From: Mycolicibacterium porcinum | GTDB lineage: Bacteria > Actinomycetota > Actinomycetes > Mycobacteriales > Mycobacteriaceae | Length of the DNA: 60,604 bases | Reading direction: 5' to 3' | Assembly (NCBI GenBank): GCA_001942045.1 | Contig: MSTD01000018.1 | Span: 9,171 to 69,774 of the forward strand | Part shown: positions 21,080-28,810 of the stretch, in pieces | Layout of the letters: each line of letters opens with the position of its first letter | Position numbering within the stretch: position 1 is the first letter of the stretch | Translations under genes and position numbers: made by a program | The notes under the pieces: model-generated | The model's input: the letters and a program-made list of their open reading frames with translations, nothing else | Told to the model about the DNA's origin: nothing | Databases searched by the model: none

Positions 21080-22135
21080 TCACGCGCCCTGGTACACCTT
21101 GCGGTAGCTCGACGGGGACATCCCGATGCCGCGGCGCAGATGGTGGCGCAGGTTGCCGGCGGTGCCCAGACCTGAACGCCTGGCCACCTCGTCGACCGAC
21201 AGGTCCCCGGATTCCAGCAGTTCTCGGGCCAGGTCCAGCCGGCGGCTGCGGATCCAGGCGCCAGGAGCCTGTCCCGTCTCCTCACGGAAACGCCGGTTGA
21301 AGGTGCGGGCGCTCATGTGGGCGTGGGCGGCCAACCGGGTCACGGTGAGTTCCTCGTCAAGGTGCCGCAGCGCCCAATCGCGGGTGGCCGCGGTCGAGGC
21401 ATGGTCGGTGACGGCGAATCCGTGGTCGATGAACTGCGCCTGTCCGCCCTCCCGCCACGGCGGCACCACGCAGTAGCGGGCCACCGCGTTGGCCACCTGG
21501 GCGCCGTGGTCGGAGCGAATGATGTGCAGGCACAAGTCGATTCCGGCGGCCAAGCCCGCCGAGGTCAACACGTCACCGTCGTCGACGAACAGGATGTCCT
21601 CGTCGACGCGGACGTCGGGATGCATCCGGCGCAGGTCCGCGGCGAAGCGCCAATGCGTGGTGGCCGGCCGGCCGTCCAACAGGCCGGCGGCGGCCAGCAC
21701 GAAAGCCCCGGTGCAGATCGACACCAGCCGGGTGCCGGGGCGGATACGCGACAGGGCCGCGGTCACGTCAGCGCCCAGCACACCGTCGGCCCGGGCCGGC
21801 GCATACCGGGTTCCCGGGATCACCACGGTGTCGGCCGATTCCAGCGCTTCGGGCCCCGCCGCGGGCACCATCGCGAACCCGTGCGTCGACGGCACCGGGG
21901 CGGTGGTGAGCCCGCACGTCACCACGTCGTAGAGCGGATTCCCGTCGCCGTCGGTGGCGTTGGAGAACAGCAGCGGCGCGATGGTCGCGTCGAAGCCGAC
22001 CACCGGGGCCAGCAGTAGAACCGCGACTCGGTGCCCGACGCCAGTGTGGCACGTTTTTGATGATTGCTGTCGTTTATGCCACTGGTACCTCAGGCCATCC
22101 TCGGCAACAGTTGTCGGGTGACTCGAAACCTCCAC
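21080..22135 (-). CDS. GlxA-family regulator (DJ-1/PfpI + AraC)
   Basis: A two-domain regulator of about 315-350 residues. The N-terminal DJ-1/PfpI-like domain runs from HRVAVLLLAPVVGFDATIAP through VSICTGAFVLAAAGLLDGRP, with the Cys of the nucleophile elbow retained; the C-terminal AraC domain has LAAHAHMSARTFNRRFREET and VDEVARRSGLGTAGNLRHHL as its two helix-turn-helix units. The start is a problem: no ATG or GTG lies just before HRVAV. The nearest in-frame GTG (22135, taken here) adds about 34 residues and overlaps the divergent MFS gene by 18 bases. Confidence 0.8.
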   Translation of the reverse strand: MEVSSHPTTVAEDGLRYQWHKRQQSSKTCHTGVGHRVAVLLLAPVVGFDATIAPLLFSNATDGDGNPLYDVVTCGLTTAPVPSTHGFAMVPAAGPEALESADTVVIPGTRYAPARADGVLGADVTAALSRIRPGTRLVSICTGAFVLAAAGLLDGRPATTHWRFAADLRRMHPDVRVDEDILFVDDGDVLTSAGLAAGIDLCLHIIRSDHGAQVANAVARYCVVPPWREGGQAQFIDHGFAVTDHASTAATRDWALRHLDEELTVTRLAAHAHMSARTFNRRFREETGQAPGAWIRSRRLDLARELLESGDLSVDEVARRSGLGTAGNLRHHLRRGIGMSPSSYRKVYQGA

Positions 22136-23395
22136 TGGGCCTGGGTGGTCGCCGCCGTCAGCTTCGTGGCGATCCTCGGCGCGGCCGGATTCCGGTCCAT
22201 TCCCGGCGTGATGATGAATCCGCTGCATCACGAATTCGGCTGGTCGCACGGAACCGTCGGGCTGGCCATGTCGGTCAACATGATGTTGTACGGACTCACC
22301 GCCCCGTTCGCGGCGGCGCTCATGGACCGCTTCGGAGTCCGGCCGGTGCTGACCGTGTCGCTACTGCTGATCGCCACCGGCTCGGCGTGCAGCGTCGCGA
22401 TGACGGCCAGCTGGCAGCTGGTCCTGCTGTGGGGCGTCCTGGTGGGGATCGGCACCGGTTCGATCTCCATGGGCTTCGTGGCGACCGTCGCCACTCGTTG
22501 GTTCGAGCAGCGCCGCGGACTGGTCACCGGTGTGCTCACGGCCGCCAGTGCCACCGGCCAATTGCTGTTCCTACCGATCGTCGCGGCCGTCACGACACAC
22601 CACGGCTGGCGCTGGGCCTCGTTGATCGTCGCCGCCGCCTCACTGGCCGTCGTCCCGCTCGTCGCGGTGTTCATGCGCAACCGTCCCGCCGACCTGGGTT
22701 TGGCGCCCTACGGGGCGTCCGACCTCACCCCGCCGCCACCGGCCCCGGCGAGCGGGTTCAAGACCGCCTTCGACGGCTTGCGTATCGGCGCCCGGACCCG
22801 CGTGTTCTGGCTACTGGCCGGCAGCTTCGCAATCTGCGGGATGACCACCAACGGTCTGATCGGCACCCACTTCATCCCGGCCGCCAACGACCACGGCATG
22901 CCGACGACGGTGGCCGCCGGTCTGCTCGCCACCATCGGCATCCTCGACGTCGCGGGCACGGTGTTCTCCGGCTGGCTCACCGACCGGGTGGACCCGCGGC
23001 TGCTGCTGCTCGTCTACTACGCCGGCCGTGGCCTGTCCCTGGTGCTGTTGCCGTCCCTGCTGTCCCCGCACGCCGAACCGAGCACCTGGGTCTTCGTCAT
23101 CTTCTACGGCCTGGACTGGGTGGCCACCGTGCCGCCGACCATCGTGCTGTGCCGCGACTACTTCGGAGATCGTTCGCCAGTGGTGTTCGGCTGGGTGTTC
23201 GCCTCCCACCAGATCGGCGCGGCCATCGCCGCCGCAGGGGCAGGTTGGCTGCGAGATCTGAACGGCAATTACGACCTGGCCTTCCAGCTTGCCGCCGGGC
23301 TGTGTTTCATCGCCGCAGCGCTCTGCCTCAGTATCCGAAAAGTGCAGGTCACAGCGCCCGAGCCGGTTCGAGCGGATACTTCGGCTTTGCCGTAA
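22118..23395 (+). CDS. MFS transporter (monocarboxylate/OFA-like)
   Basis: A 425-residue 12-TM permease starting at GTG 22118 (translated MTRNLHWAWVVAAVSFVAIL). Features include FRSIPGVMMNPLHHEFGWSH, the motif-A loop FAAALMDRFGVRPVLTVSLL, GFVATVATRWFEQRRGLVTG and a Pro-rich central loop (TPPPPAPASGFK). The W-S-R/H after a long first loop and RGLVTGVLTAASATGQL are usual in the oxalate/formate or monocarboxylate branch. It may be controlled by the divergent GlxA regulator, which commonly responds to small metabolites; this is inference. Confidence 0.8.
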   Translation: MTRNLHWAWVVAAVSFVAILGAAGFRSIPGVMMNPLHHEFGWSHGTVGLAMSVNMMLYGLTAPFAAALMDRFGVRPVLTVSLLLIATGSACSVAMTASWQLVLLWGVLVGIGTGSISMGFVATVATRWFEQRRGLVTGVLTAASATGQLLFLPIVAAVTTHHGWRWASLIVAAASLAVVPLVAVFMRNRPADLGLAPYGASDLTPPPPAPASGFKTAFDGLRIGARTRVFWLLAGSFAICGMTTNGLIGTHFIPAANDHGMPTTVAAGLLATIGILDVAGTVFSGWLTDRVDPRLLLLVYYAGRGLSLVLLPSLLSPHAEPSTWVFVIFYGLDWVATVPPTIVLCRDYFGDRSPVVFGWVFASHQIGAAIAAAGAGWLRDLNGNYDLAFQLAAGLCFIAAALCLSIRKVQVTAPEPVRADTSALP

Positions 23396-23552
23396 CTGCT
23401 TCGTTACCCTTACCATCCGATGCGGCGCCGCGGGGAACGCTGAGGCTGTCATGCTCGCGGTTGCTCGCCATAGTCGCGCGGAGAACCGCGTAACGCGTCA
23501 CCGACAGCCGACGAATACCAGGCTAGGCATGAGCGGGAGGAAAACCCACCAA

Positions 23553-24242
23553 ATGAAGACTCGCACCAAGACACTGGGCGTTGCTGCGGCCGTTGCCGCG
23601 ATCACGGCGTCGCTGCCGTTGGCTGTCACCGCCTACGCCGACCCGGCACCGACGACGACTGCCGCCCCGGTGGTGGAGATCCCCGACCCGCAGGGCTCGG
23701 GCTGCGACAACTTCAAGAAGGCCATGCCGGATTGGAAGGCCTTCGCGGATCTGCCGACCGGCAAGGTTCTGGCCAGCATTCCCGACATCAGCACCTTCAA
23801 CTCCGCGATCTCCGGTGGGCTCAACCCAGAGGTCAACATCGTGCCGGTGCTCGACAACGGCCCGTACGTGATTTTCGCGCCGACCAATGACGCGTTCGCC
23901 GCCATGGAGCCCGGCAAGCTCGACGCGCTCAAGGCCGACGCCGCCGCGCTCACCAGCTTCGACTACTACCACGCCTTCCTCGGCCTGCTCGGCCCCGATG
24001 ACGTCAAGGGCCAACGGCCCACGCAGCAGGGCGCCGAGATCAAGGTGACCGGCAAGGGCGGCGACATCAAGGTCAACGACACCGCCAAGCTGGTCTGCGG
24101 TCCCATCCAGGCACAGAACGCCCGGATCTACCTGATCGACACCGTGCTCGATCCCAACTCCCCGCCGGAGGCCCTCGTGCCGACGGTCACGGGCACCAGC
24201 ACCACCAAGGCGACCCCGGCCGCCGACGCCCCGATCGGCTGA
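23553..24242 (+). CDS. Secreted fasciclin-domain protein (MPT70/MPT83-like)
   Basis: A 229-residue exported protein. MKTRTKTLGVAAAVAAITAS and a hydrophobic core to AYA form a signal peptide (cleavage near residue 29), followed by a Pro/Thr linker, then one FAS1 domain: LNPEVNIVPVLDNGPYVIFA, PTNDAFAAMEPGKLDALK, LTSFDYYHAFLGLL and NARIYLIDTVLDP. A Thr-rich tail follows. There is no lipobox, so it is MPT70-like (soluble) rather than MPT83-like (lipoprotein). FAS1 domains mediate adhesion. GGGAGG before the ATG is a strong ribosome site. A 17-bp hairpin follows. Confidence 0.88.
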   Translation: MKTRTKTLGVAAAVAAITASLPLAVTAYADPAPTTTAAPVVEIPDPQGSGCDNFKKAMPDWKAFADLPTGKVLASIPDISTFNSAISGGLNPEVNIVPVLDNGPYVIFAPTNDAFAAMEPGKLDALKADAAALTSFDYYHAFLGLLGPDDVKGQRPTQQGAEIKVTGKGGDIKVNDTAKLVCGPIQAQNARIYLIDTVLDPNSPPEALVPTVTGTSTTKATPAADAPIG

Positions 24243-24287
24243 CCTTTACTGCGCCAGCAGTCCCCCGCAGGCGGGAGGGGCCCCCAC

Positions 24288-24325
24288 CAAAACTGCCCAT
24301 TTCCACACGGAAATGGGCAGTTTTG
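24288..24325. terminator. Perfect 17-bp bidirectional terminator hairpin
   Basis: The arm 24288-24304 (CAAAACTGCCCATTTCC) is exactly complementary to 24309-24325, with a 4-base loop ACAC and A/T-rich flanks giving TTTTG on either strand. It sits between the convergent fasciclin and acyl-CoA dehydrogenase genes and can serve both. Confidence 0.85.
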
Positions 24326-24344
24326 CGTCTGCTCGCCGAGAGAA

Positions 24345-25487
24345 CTAGACGCCGAGCTCGCGGCCGATGATCTCCTTCATGATCTCGGTGGTGCCACCGA
24401 AGATCGTCTGGATACGTCCGTCCACGTAGGCACGCGCGACGCGGTACTCCATCATGTAGCCGTAGCCGCCGTGTAGCTGCACGCAGTTGTCGACGACCTT
24501 CTTGGCCACCTCGGTGGCCCACCACTTGGCCTTGGCCGCCTCGACCGCGGTCAGCTCACCGTCGACCACGCCCTGCAGGCACCGGTCGAGGTAGTTCTCG
24601 GTGACCTCCAGCTCGGTCTCCATCTCGGCGAGCAGAAACCGGTTGTGCTGGAAGCTGCCGATCGGCTGACCAAAGGCCTTGCGGTCCTTGGCGTATTGCA
24701 GCGTCTCCTGGAAGACCGCACGGGCACCGTAGAGCGCCGAGATGGCGATCCCGAGCCGCTCCGAGGGCAGGTTGGTCATCAGGTGGTAGAAACCGCGACC
24801 TTCCTTACCGAGCAGGTTGACGTTCGGCACGCGCACGTTCTCGAAGTGCAGCTCCGAGGTGTCCTGGCTGTGCAGGCCCATCTTGTCGAGCTTGCGGCCG
24901 CGAGTGAAGCCCTCCATGCCCCGCTCCACCACGAACAGCGTGAAGCCCTTGTGGCCGGCCTCGGGGTCGGTGCGGGCCACCACCACACACAGGTCGCAGT
25001 TGATGCCCGACGAGATAAAGGTCTTGGAGCCGTTGATGATCCAGTCGTCCCCGTCGCGTACCGCCGAGGTACGAATGCCGGCCAGGTCGCTGCCCGCGCC
25101 CGGCTCGGTCATCGCGATGGCGATGATCAGTTCGCCGCTGGCGATCCCGGGCATCCAGCGCTGCTTCTGCTCGTCGTTGGCCAGCTCCTTGAAGTACGGG
25201 CCGACGACGTCGTTGTGCAGGCTCAGCGCCGGGCCGTGCACGCCGGCCTTGGCGATCTCCTCGTCGATGATGGCGTTGAACCGGAAGTCATCCGAGCCGC
25301 CGCCACCGTACTCCTCGGGCATGTTGAAGCCGATGAGGCCGTACTTGCCTGCGGCCGTGTACGCCGACCGGTCGACGATGCGCTCGGTCTCCCACTTCTC
25401 GGCGTTGGGCACGAGCTCGCGCTCGATGTACTCCTTGACCGTCTCGCGGAATGCTTCGTGCTCCGCGGTGTAGATCTGTCGCTTCAT
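24345..25487 (-). CDS. Acyl-CoA dehydrogenase (FadE family)
   Basis: A 380-residue acyl-CoA dehydrogenase: N-terminal helical domain (VKEYIERELVPNAEKWE), IAMTEPGAGSDLAGIRTSAV and WIINGSKTFISSGINCDLCV as FAD/substrate signatures, and HGGYGYMMEYRVARAYVDGR with TIFGGTTEIMKEIIGREL at the C-terminus. It introduces the alpha-beta double bond in an acyl-CoA. It is third in an operon with the thiolase and hydratase; only 3 bases separate its start from the hydratase stop. The chain-length preference cannot be read. Confidence 0.9.
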   Translation of the reverse strand: MKRQIYTAEHEAFRETVKEYIERELVPNAEKWETERIVDRSAYTAAGKYGLIGFNMPEEYGGGGSDDFRFNAIIDEEIAKAGVHGPALSLHNDVVGPYFKELANDEQKQRWMPGIASGELIIAIAMTEPGAGSDLAGIRTSAVRDGDDWIINGSKTFISSGINCDLCVVVARTDPEAGHKGFTLFVVERGMEGFTRGRKLDKMGLHSQDTSELHFENVRVPNVNLLGKEGRGFYHLMTNLPSERLGIAISALYGARAVFQETLQYAKDRKAFGQPIGSFQHNRFLLAEMETELEVTENYLDRCLQGVVDGELTAVEAAKAKWWATEVAKKVVDNCVQLHGGYGYMMEYRVARAYVDGRIQTIFGGTTEIMKEIIGRELGV

Positions 25488-25490
25488 GGC

Positions 25491-26291
25491 TTACCTTGCC
25501 TTCCAAACAGGTTCGCGCTTCTGAGCGAAGGCCAGCGGTCCCTCCTTGGCGTCCTCGGTCTGCAGCAGGGTGCTGAACTCGCGGTTGGTGCGCTTCCAGC
25601 CGTCCTTGTCGCCGGTGATGACGCCTTCGTCCGCACCGTAGGCGACCCGCTTGCTGGCCTGCACAGCCAACGGTGCGTTGCCGGTGATCCGCTCGGCCAG
25701 CTTGAGCGCGGCGTCGACGACGGTGCCGTCGGGCACCACCTGGTTGATCAGACCCCAGCGCAGCGCGTCAGCCGACGACATCGGCTCACCGGTGAACAGC
25801 AACTCGTTGGCCACCTTGCGGGGCAGCTGCTCGGCGATGCGGAACACGCCACCGGCACCGGCGATCAGGCCCCGCTTCACCTCGGGCAGACCGAATTTCG
25901 CGCTTTCCTCGGCGACGATCAGGTCACTGGCCAGGGCCAGCTCGGTGCCGCCGCCCAGCGCGGTGCCGTTGACCGCGGCGATCGTCGGCTTGTCGATGAA
26001 ATGGCTGACGTAGCCGGCGAATCCGTACTCCGGATGCTCGGGGTGAAAGAGGTTCTCGCCCCGGGAGATCGCCTTCAGGTCGGCGCCGGCGCAGAACGAC
26101 TTGTCGCCCGATCCGGTGATCACGACGACCCGGATCTCCGGATCGTTCTGGGCCTGTTCCAGCGCATCGCCGACGGCGGTGCTCACCGAGCCGTTGATCG
26201 CGTTGCGCGCCTCGGGCCGGTTGATGGTGATGAGCAGAACGTTGCTGCGCTTTTCGACGAGGGCGCCGGGCTGGGTGTCGGTGTCGGTCAC
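25491..26291 (-). CDS. Enoyl-CoA hydratase
   Basis: A 266-residue crotonase. LLITINRPEARNAINGSVST, FCAGADLKAISRGENLF (first oxyanion loop), IAAVNGTALGGGTELALASD (second loop) and FGLPEVKRGLIAGAGGVFRI are visible. The Glu of the usual hydratase pair is present in FGLPEV. It hydrates trans-2-enoyl-CoA. GTG at 26291 shares GTGA with the TGA of the thiolase gene, so it is translationally coupled to it. Confidence 0.9.
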   Translation of the reverse strand: MTDTDTQPGALVEKRSNVLLITINRPEARNAINGSVSTAVGDALEQAQNDPEIRVVVITGSGDKSFCAGADLKAISRGENLFHPEHPEYGFAGYVSHFIDKPTIAAVNGTALGGGTELALASDLIVAEESAKFGLPEVKRGLIAGAGGVFRIAEQLPRKVANELLFTGEPMSSADALRWGLINQVVPDGTVVDAALKLAERITGNAPLAVQASKRVAYGADEGVITGDKDGWKRTNREFSTLLQTEDAKEGPLAFAQKREPVWKAR

Positions 26292-27436
26292 AGGAGCTCC
26301 AGGATGGTCGCGTTGGCCTGGCCGCCACCTTCGCACATGGTCTGCAGGCCGTACTGAATGTTGTTGTCCCGCATGTGGTACAGCAGGGTGGTCAGGATAC
26401 GCGCACCCGAGCCGCCGAGCGGGTGACCCAGAGCGATGGCACCGCCGTTGGGGTTCAGCCGATCCTCATCGGCGCCGATGTCCTTGAGCCAGGCCATCGG
26501 AACCGGGGCGAACGCCTCGTTGACCTCGAACGCCCCGATCTGGTCGACACTCAGGCCGGACTTGGCCAGCGCCTTCTGGGTGGCCGGGATCGGCGCGGTC
26601 AGCATGATGACCGGGTCGGCGCCGGCGAGCACGGCGGTGTGCACCTTGGCAAGTGGCTTGAGCCCCAGGTCTTTTGCCTTCTCTGCGGACATCACCAGCA
26701 GCGCGGCCGAGCCGTCGGAGATCTGGCTGGAGTTACCGGCGTGGATCAAGCCGTCCTCCTTGAAGGCCGGCTTGATCGCGGCCATGGACTCGACGCTGCC
26801 GCCGCGGCGGATGCCGCCGTCTTCCAGGACGACGTTTCCGTCTTGGTCCTTGATGCCGACGATCTGGTCCTTGAACGCACCGGCATCCTGTGCGGCAGCG
26901 GCCTTCTCGTGCGAGCGCAGGGAGAACTCGTCGAGCTGGGTGCGCGAGAAGCCCCACTGCTCAGCGATCATCTCGGCGCCGACACCCTGGTTCGGGGTCT
27001 TGTTGTCATAGCGCTCGCGGAACGCCTCGGGGTACGGATGTCCACCGCTGGCCAGCGAGGATCCCATCGGGGTGCGCGACATCGACTCGACGCCACCCGC
27101 GACGACGACGTCGTAGTGCCCGGCGATCACGCCGGCGACGGCGAAGTGCAGGGACTGCTGGCTGGAGCCGCACTGGCGGTCGACGGTGACACCGGGAACG
27201 GTCTCGGGCCATCCGGCGGTCAGCAGCGCGGTGCGGGCGATGTCGAGCGCCTGCTCACCGGCCTGCATGACGCAGCCCCAAATGACGTCGTCGACGAGTG
27301 CGGGATCGATCCCGGCGCGCTGCACGAGGCCGTTGAGGACCTGGGCCGACAGCTCCGACGGATGCACACCTGAGAGGGCGCCGTTGCGCTTCCCGACAGG
27401 TGACCGGACAGCCTCGACGATGACGGCTTCAGCCAT
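26288..27436 (-). CDS. Thiolase (acetyl-CoA C-acyltransferase)
   Basis: A 382-residue thiolase starting at ATG 27436 behind AAAGGAG. Nucleophile Cys89 is in VDRQCGSSQQSLHFAVAGVI; then VVAGGVESMSRTPMGSS, the GHPLGGSGARI block and the second catalytic Cys (about 368) in TMCEGGGQANATI. It cleaves 3-ketoacyl-CoA with CoA. It is the first gene of a thiolase-hydratase-dehydrogenase operon covering three of the four beta-oxidation steps, the 3-hydroxyacyl dehydrogenase being absent. A divergent FadR-type regulator lies about 200 bases upstream. Confidence 0.92.
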   Translation of the reverse strand: MAEAVIVEAVRSPVGKRNGALSGVHPSELSAQVLNGLVQRAGIDPALVDDVIWGCVMQAGEQALDIARTALLTAGWPETVPGVTVDRQCGSSQQSLHFAVAGVIAGHYDVVVAGGVESMSRTPMGSSLASGGHPYPEAFRERYDNKTPNQGVGAEMIAEQWGFSRTQLDEFSLRSHEKAAAAQDAGAFKDQIVGIKDQDGNVVLEDGGIRRGGSVESMAAIKPAFKEDGLIHAGNSSQISDGSAALLVMSAEKAKDLGLKPLAKVHTAVLAGADPVIMLTAPIPATQKALAKSGLSVDQIGAFEVNEAFAPVPMAWLKDIGADEDRLNPNGGAIALGHPLGGSGARILTTLLYHMRDNNIQYGLQTMCEGGGQANATILELL

Positions 27437-27505
27437 GACTTCTCCTTTGAAGGGTGGGTGTTGCAACCCCGGTGGAGCTCATTGGGGCGCTCGAGGTGAA
27501 AATAG

Positions 27506-27536
27506 ACCAGTAGGTTTACTAGGTCAACCTACTGGT
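27506..27536. promoter_or_regulatory. Inverted repeat operator between thiolase and FadR-type gene
   Basis: ACCAGTAGGTT (27506-27516) and AACCTACTGGT (27526-27536) are perfect 11-bp inverted arms with a 9-base spacer. The site is 70 bases upstream of the thiolase start and about 100 bases upstream of the regulator start, so it probably overlaps the thiolase promoter. The divergent GntR protein is the likeliest binder. The rest of the 202-base gap shows no other strong motif. Confidence 0.65.
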
Positions 27537-27638
27537 TGGTAGACGTCGATGTTCCGATTCTGCGGTGAACAGATGGTTTACTGAGTTGTACAGCTGGCCA
27601 TCCGGCCAGCACAAAGTTGTCCTAACTGGGAGTGTCTG

Positions 27639-28430
27639 GTGGCTCGAACCACACCACTGGCGCCGATGATCGGCCCTGACGCGATAGCACCGCAGGCACC
27701 GGTCCGTTCCCCGAAGACGGCCGAGCTCGTCGCAGGCACGTTACGGCGCATGGTCGTCGACGGCCAACTCAAAGAGGGCGACTTCCTCCCCAACGAAGCC
27801 GAGCTCATGGAGCATTTCGGGGTCAGTAGGCCGACGCTGCGCGAGGCCGTGCGGGTGCTGGAATCCGAGCGGCTGGTCGAGGTCCGACGCGGGTCCCGCA
27901 CCGGGGCCCGGGTGCGGGTGCCCGGCCCCGAGATCGTCGCCCGCCCGGCCGGGCTCCTGCTCGAACTGTCCGGGGCCGACATCGCCGACCTCCTGGTGGG
28001 GCGTGCCGCGATCGAACCCATGGCGGCACGCCTGCTCGCCGAGAAGGGCGACGAGGCCGCGTTCGCCGAACTGGAACGGATGCTCGACGAGCACATCCCG
28101 AAGGACCACCAGTCAGACCGGCTGGCCGAGACCACCGGCGACTTCCATCGACGGGTGGTCGAGCTGTCCGGCAACGCCACGCTCGGCATCATCGCCGGCA
28201 TGCTGCACGAGATCACCGTGCGCCACCACGCCTTCCTGTTCAAGGAGCGCCGGCCGGTATCGAAGACCGACTACGACAAGCTGATGCGGTCCTACCGCAA
28301 GCTGATCCAGATCGGCCGTTCCGGTGACGGCGACGCCGCCGAGGCACACTGGCGCAAGCACCTCGACACCGCACGCATCTTGATGCTGCAGGACATCGAG
28401 AGCGTCAAGGTCCGCGACGTGATGCGCTAG
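27639..28430 (+). CDS. GntR-family regulator, FadR subfamily
   Basis: A 263-residue regulator. The winged helix reads KTAELVAGTLRRMVVDGQLK, EGDFLPNEAELMEHFGVSRP and TLREAVRVLESERLVEVRRG; the C-terminal all-helical FCD domain has LLVGRAAIEPMAARLLAEKG and metal-site-like DFHRRVVELSGN and HHAFLF residues. Proteins of this type bind acyl-CoAs or organic acids. Starting at GTG 27639, it is divergent from the beta-oxidation operon and probably controls it through the inverted repeat between them. Its stop overlaps the convergent next gene by 4 bases. Confidence 0.85.
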   Translation: MARTTPLAPMIGPDAIAPQAPVRSPKTAELVAGTLRRMVVDGQLKEGDFLPNEAELMEHFGVSRPTLREAVRVLESERLVEVRRGSRTGARVRVPGPEIVARPAGLLLELSGADIADLLVGRAAIEPMAARLLAEKGDEAAFAELERMLDEHIPKDHQSDRLAETTGDFHRRVVELSGNATLGIIAGMLHEITVRHHAFLFKERRPVSKTDYDKLMRSYRKLIQIGRSGDGDAAEAHWRKHLDTARILMLQDIESVKVRDVMR

Positions 28431-28810
28431 TCCGGCCAGACCGCCAAGCGCGCATCGGTCTCCCGCCAACCATCTAAGGTTTTCCATCGCATCGGCAGCA
28501 ACCGGTAGCGCCAACTGCCGCCAGGACCGTCCGGGCCGACATGGTCGACCGTGATCGAGATCAGGTCCGCAGCAAGCTTTTTGGCGTGCGTCTCCAGGTA
28601 GATGCCGGCCTCGTCGTCGAGCTCGGACATCAACTCGCCGAACAACAACCGTGGACCCGGCGCACGGTGCAACAGCACGCACTGCGCCCGCTGCGGGCAG
28701 TGACCCGCCCGGACAGTGGCGTGACACCGCGTGTCGACCGGGCCCAGGTCGCTCATCAACCGCCCGGATTCGTCGACCCAAACCGCGACCGGCTCAGGTG
28801 GTGACGTCAT
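28427..28810 (-). CDS. Hypothetical protein downstream of DUF3556 gene
   Basis: A 127-residue soluble protein that I do not recognise. It starts MTSPPEPVAVWVDESGRLMS and contains four Cys/His-rich positions early on (TRCHATVRAGHCPQRAQCVL), possibly a small metal site, then LLFGELMSELDDEAGIYLET and a basic C-terminal half ending VWPD. Its ATG (28810; another in frame at 28822) lies inside the 3' end of the DUF3556 gene, so the two are coupled and presumably work together. Stop overlaps the convergent GntR stop. Confidence 0.65.
   Translation of the reverse strand: MTSPPEPVAVWVDESGRLMSDLGPVDTRCHATVRAGHCPQRAQCVLLHRAPGPRLLFGELMSELDDEAGIYLETHAKKLAADLISITVDHVGPDGPGGSWRYRLLPMRWKTLDGWRETDARLAVWPD

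Noticed and set aside
23413..23440. CCATCC upstream of the fasciclin gene resembles a SigK -35 element, which drives mpt70/mpt83 in M. tuberculosis
   Set aside because: No matching -10 element at the right spacing and the site is about 140 bases from the start codon.
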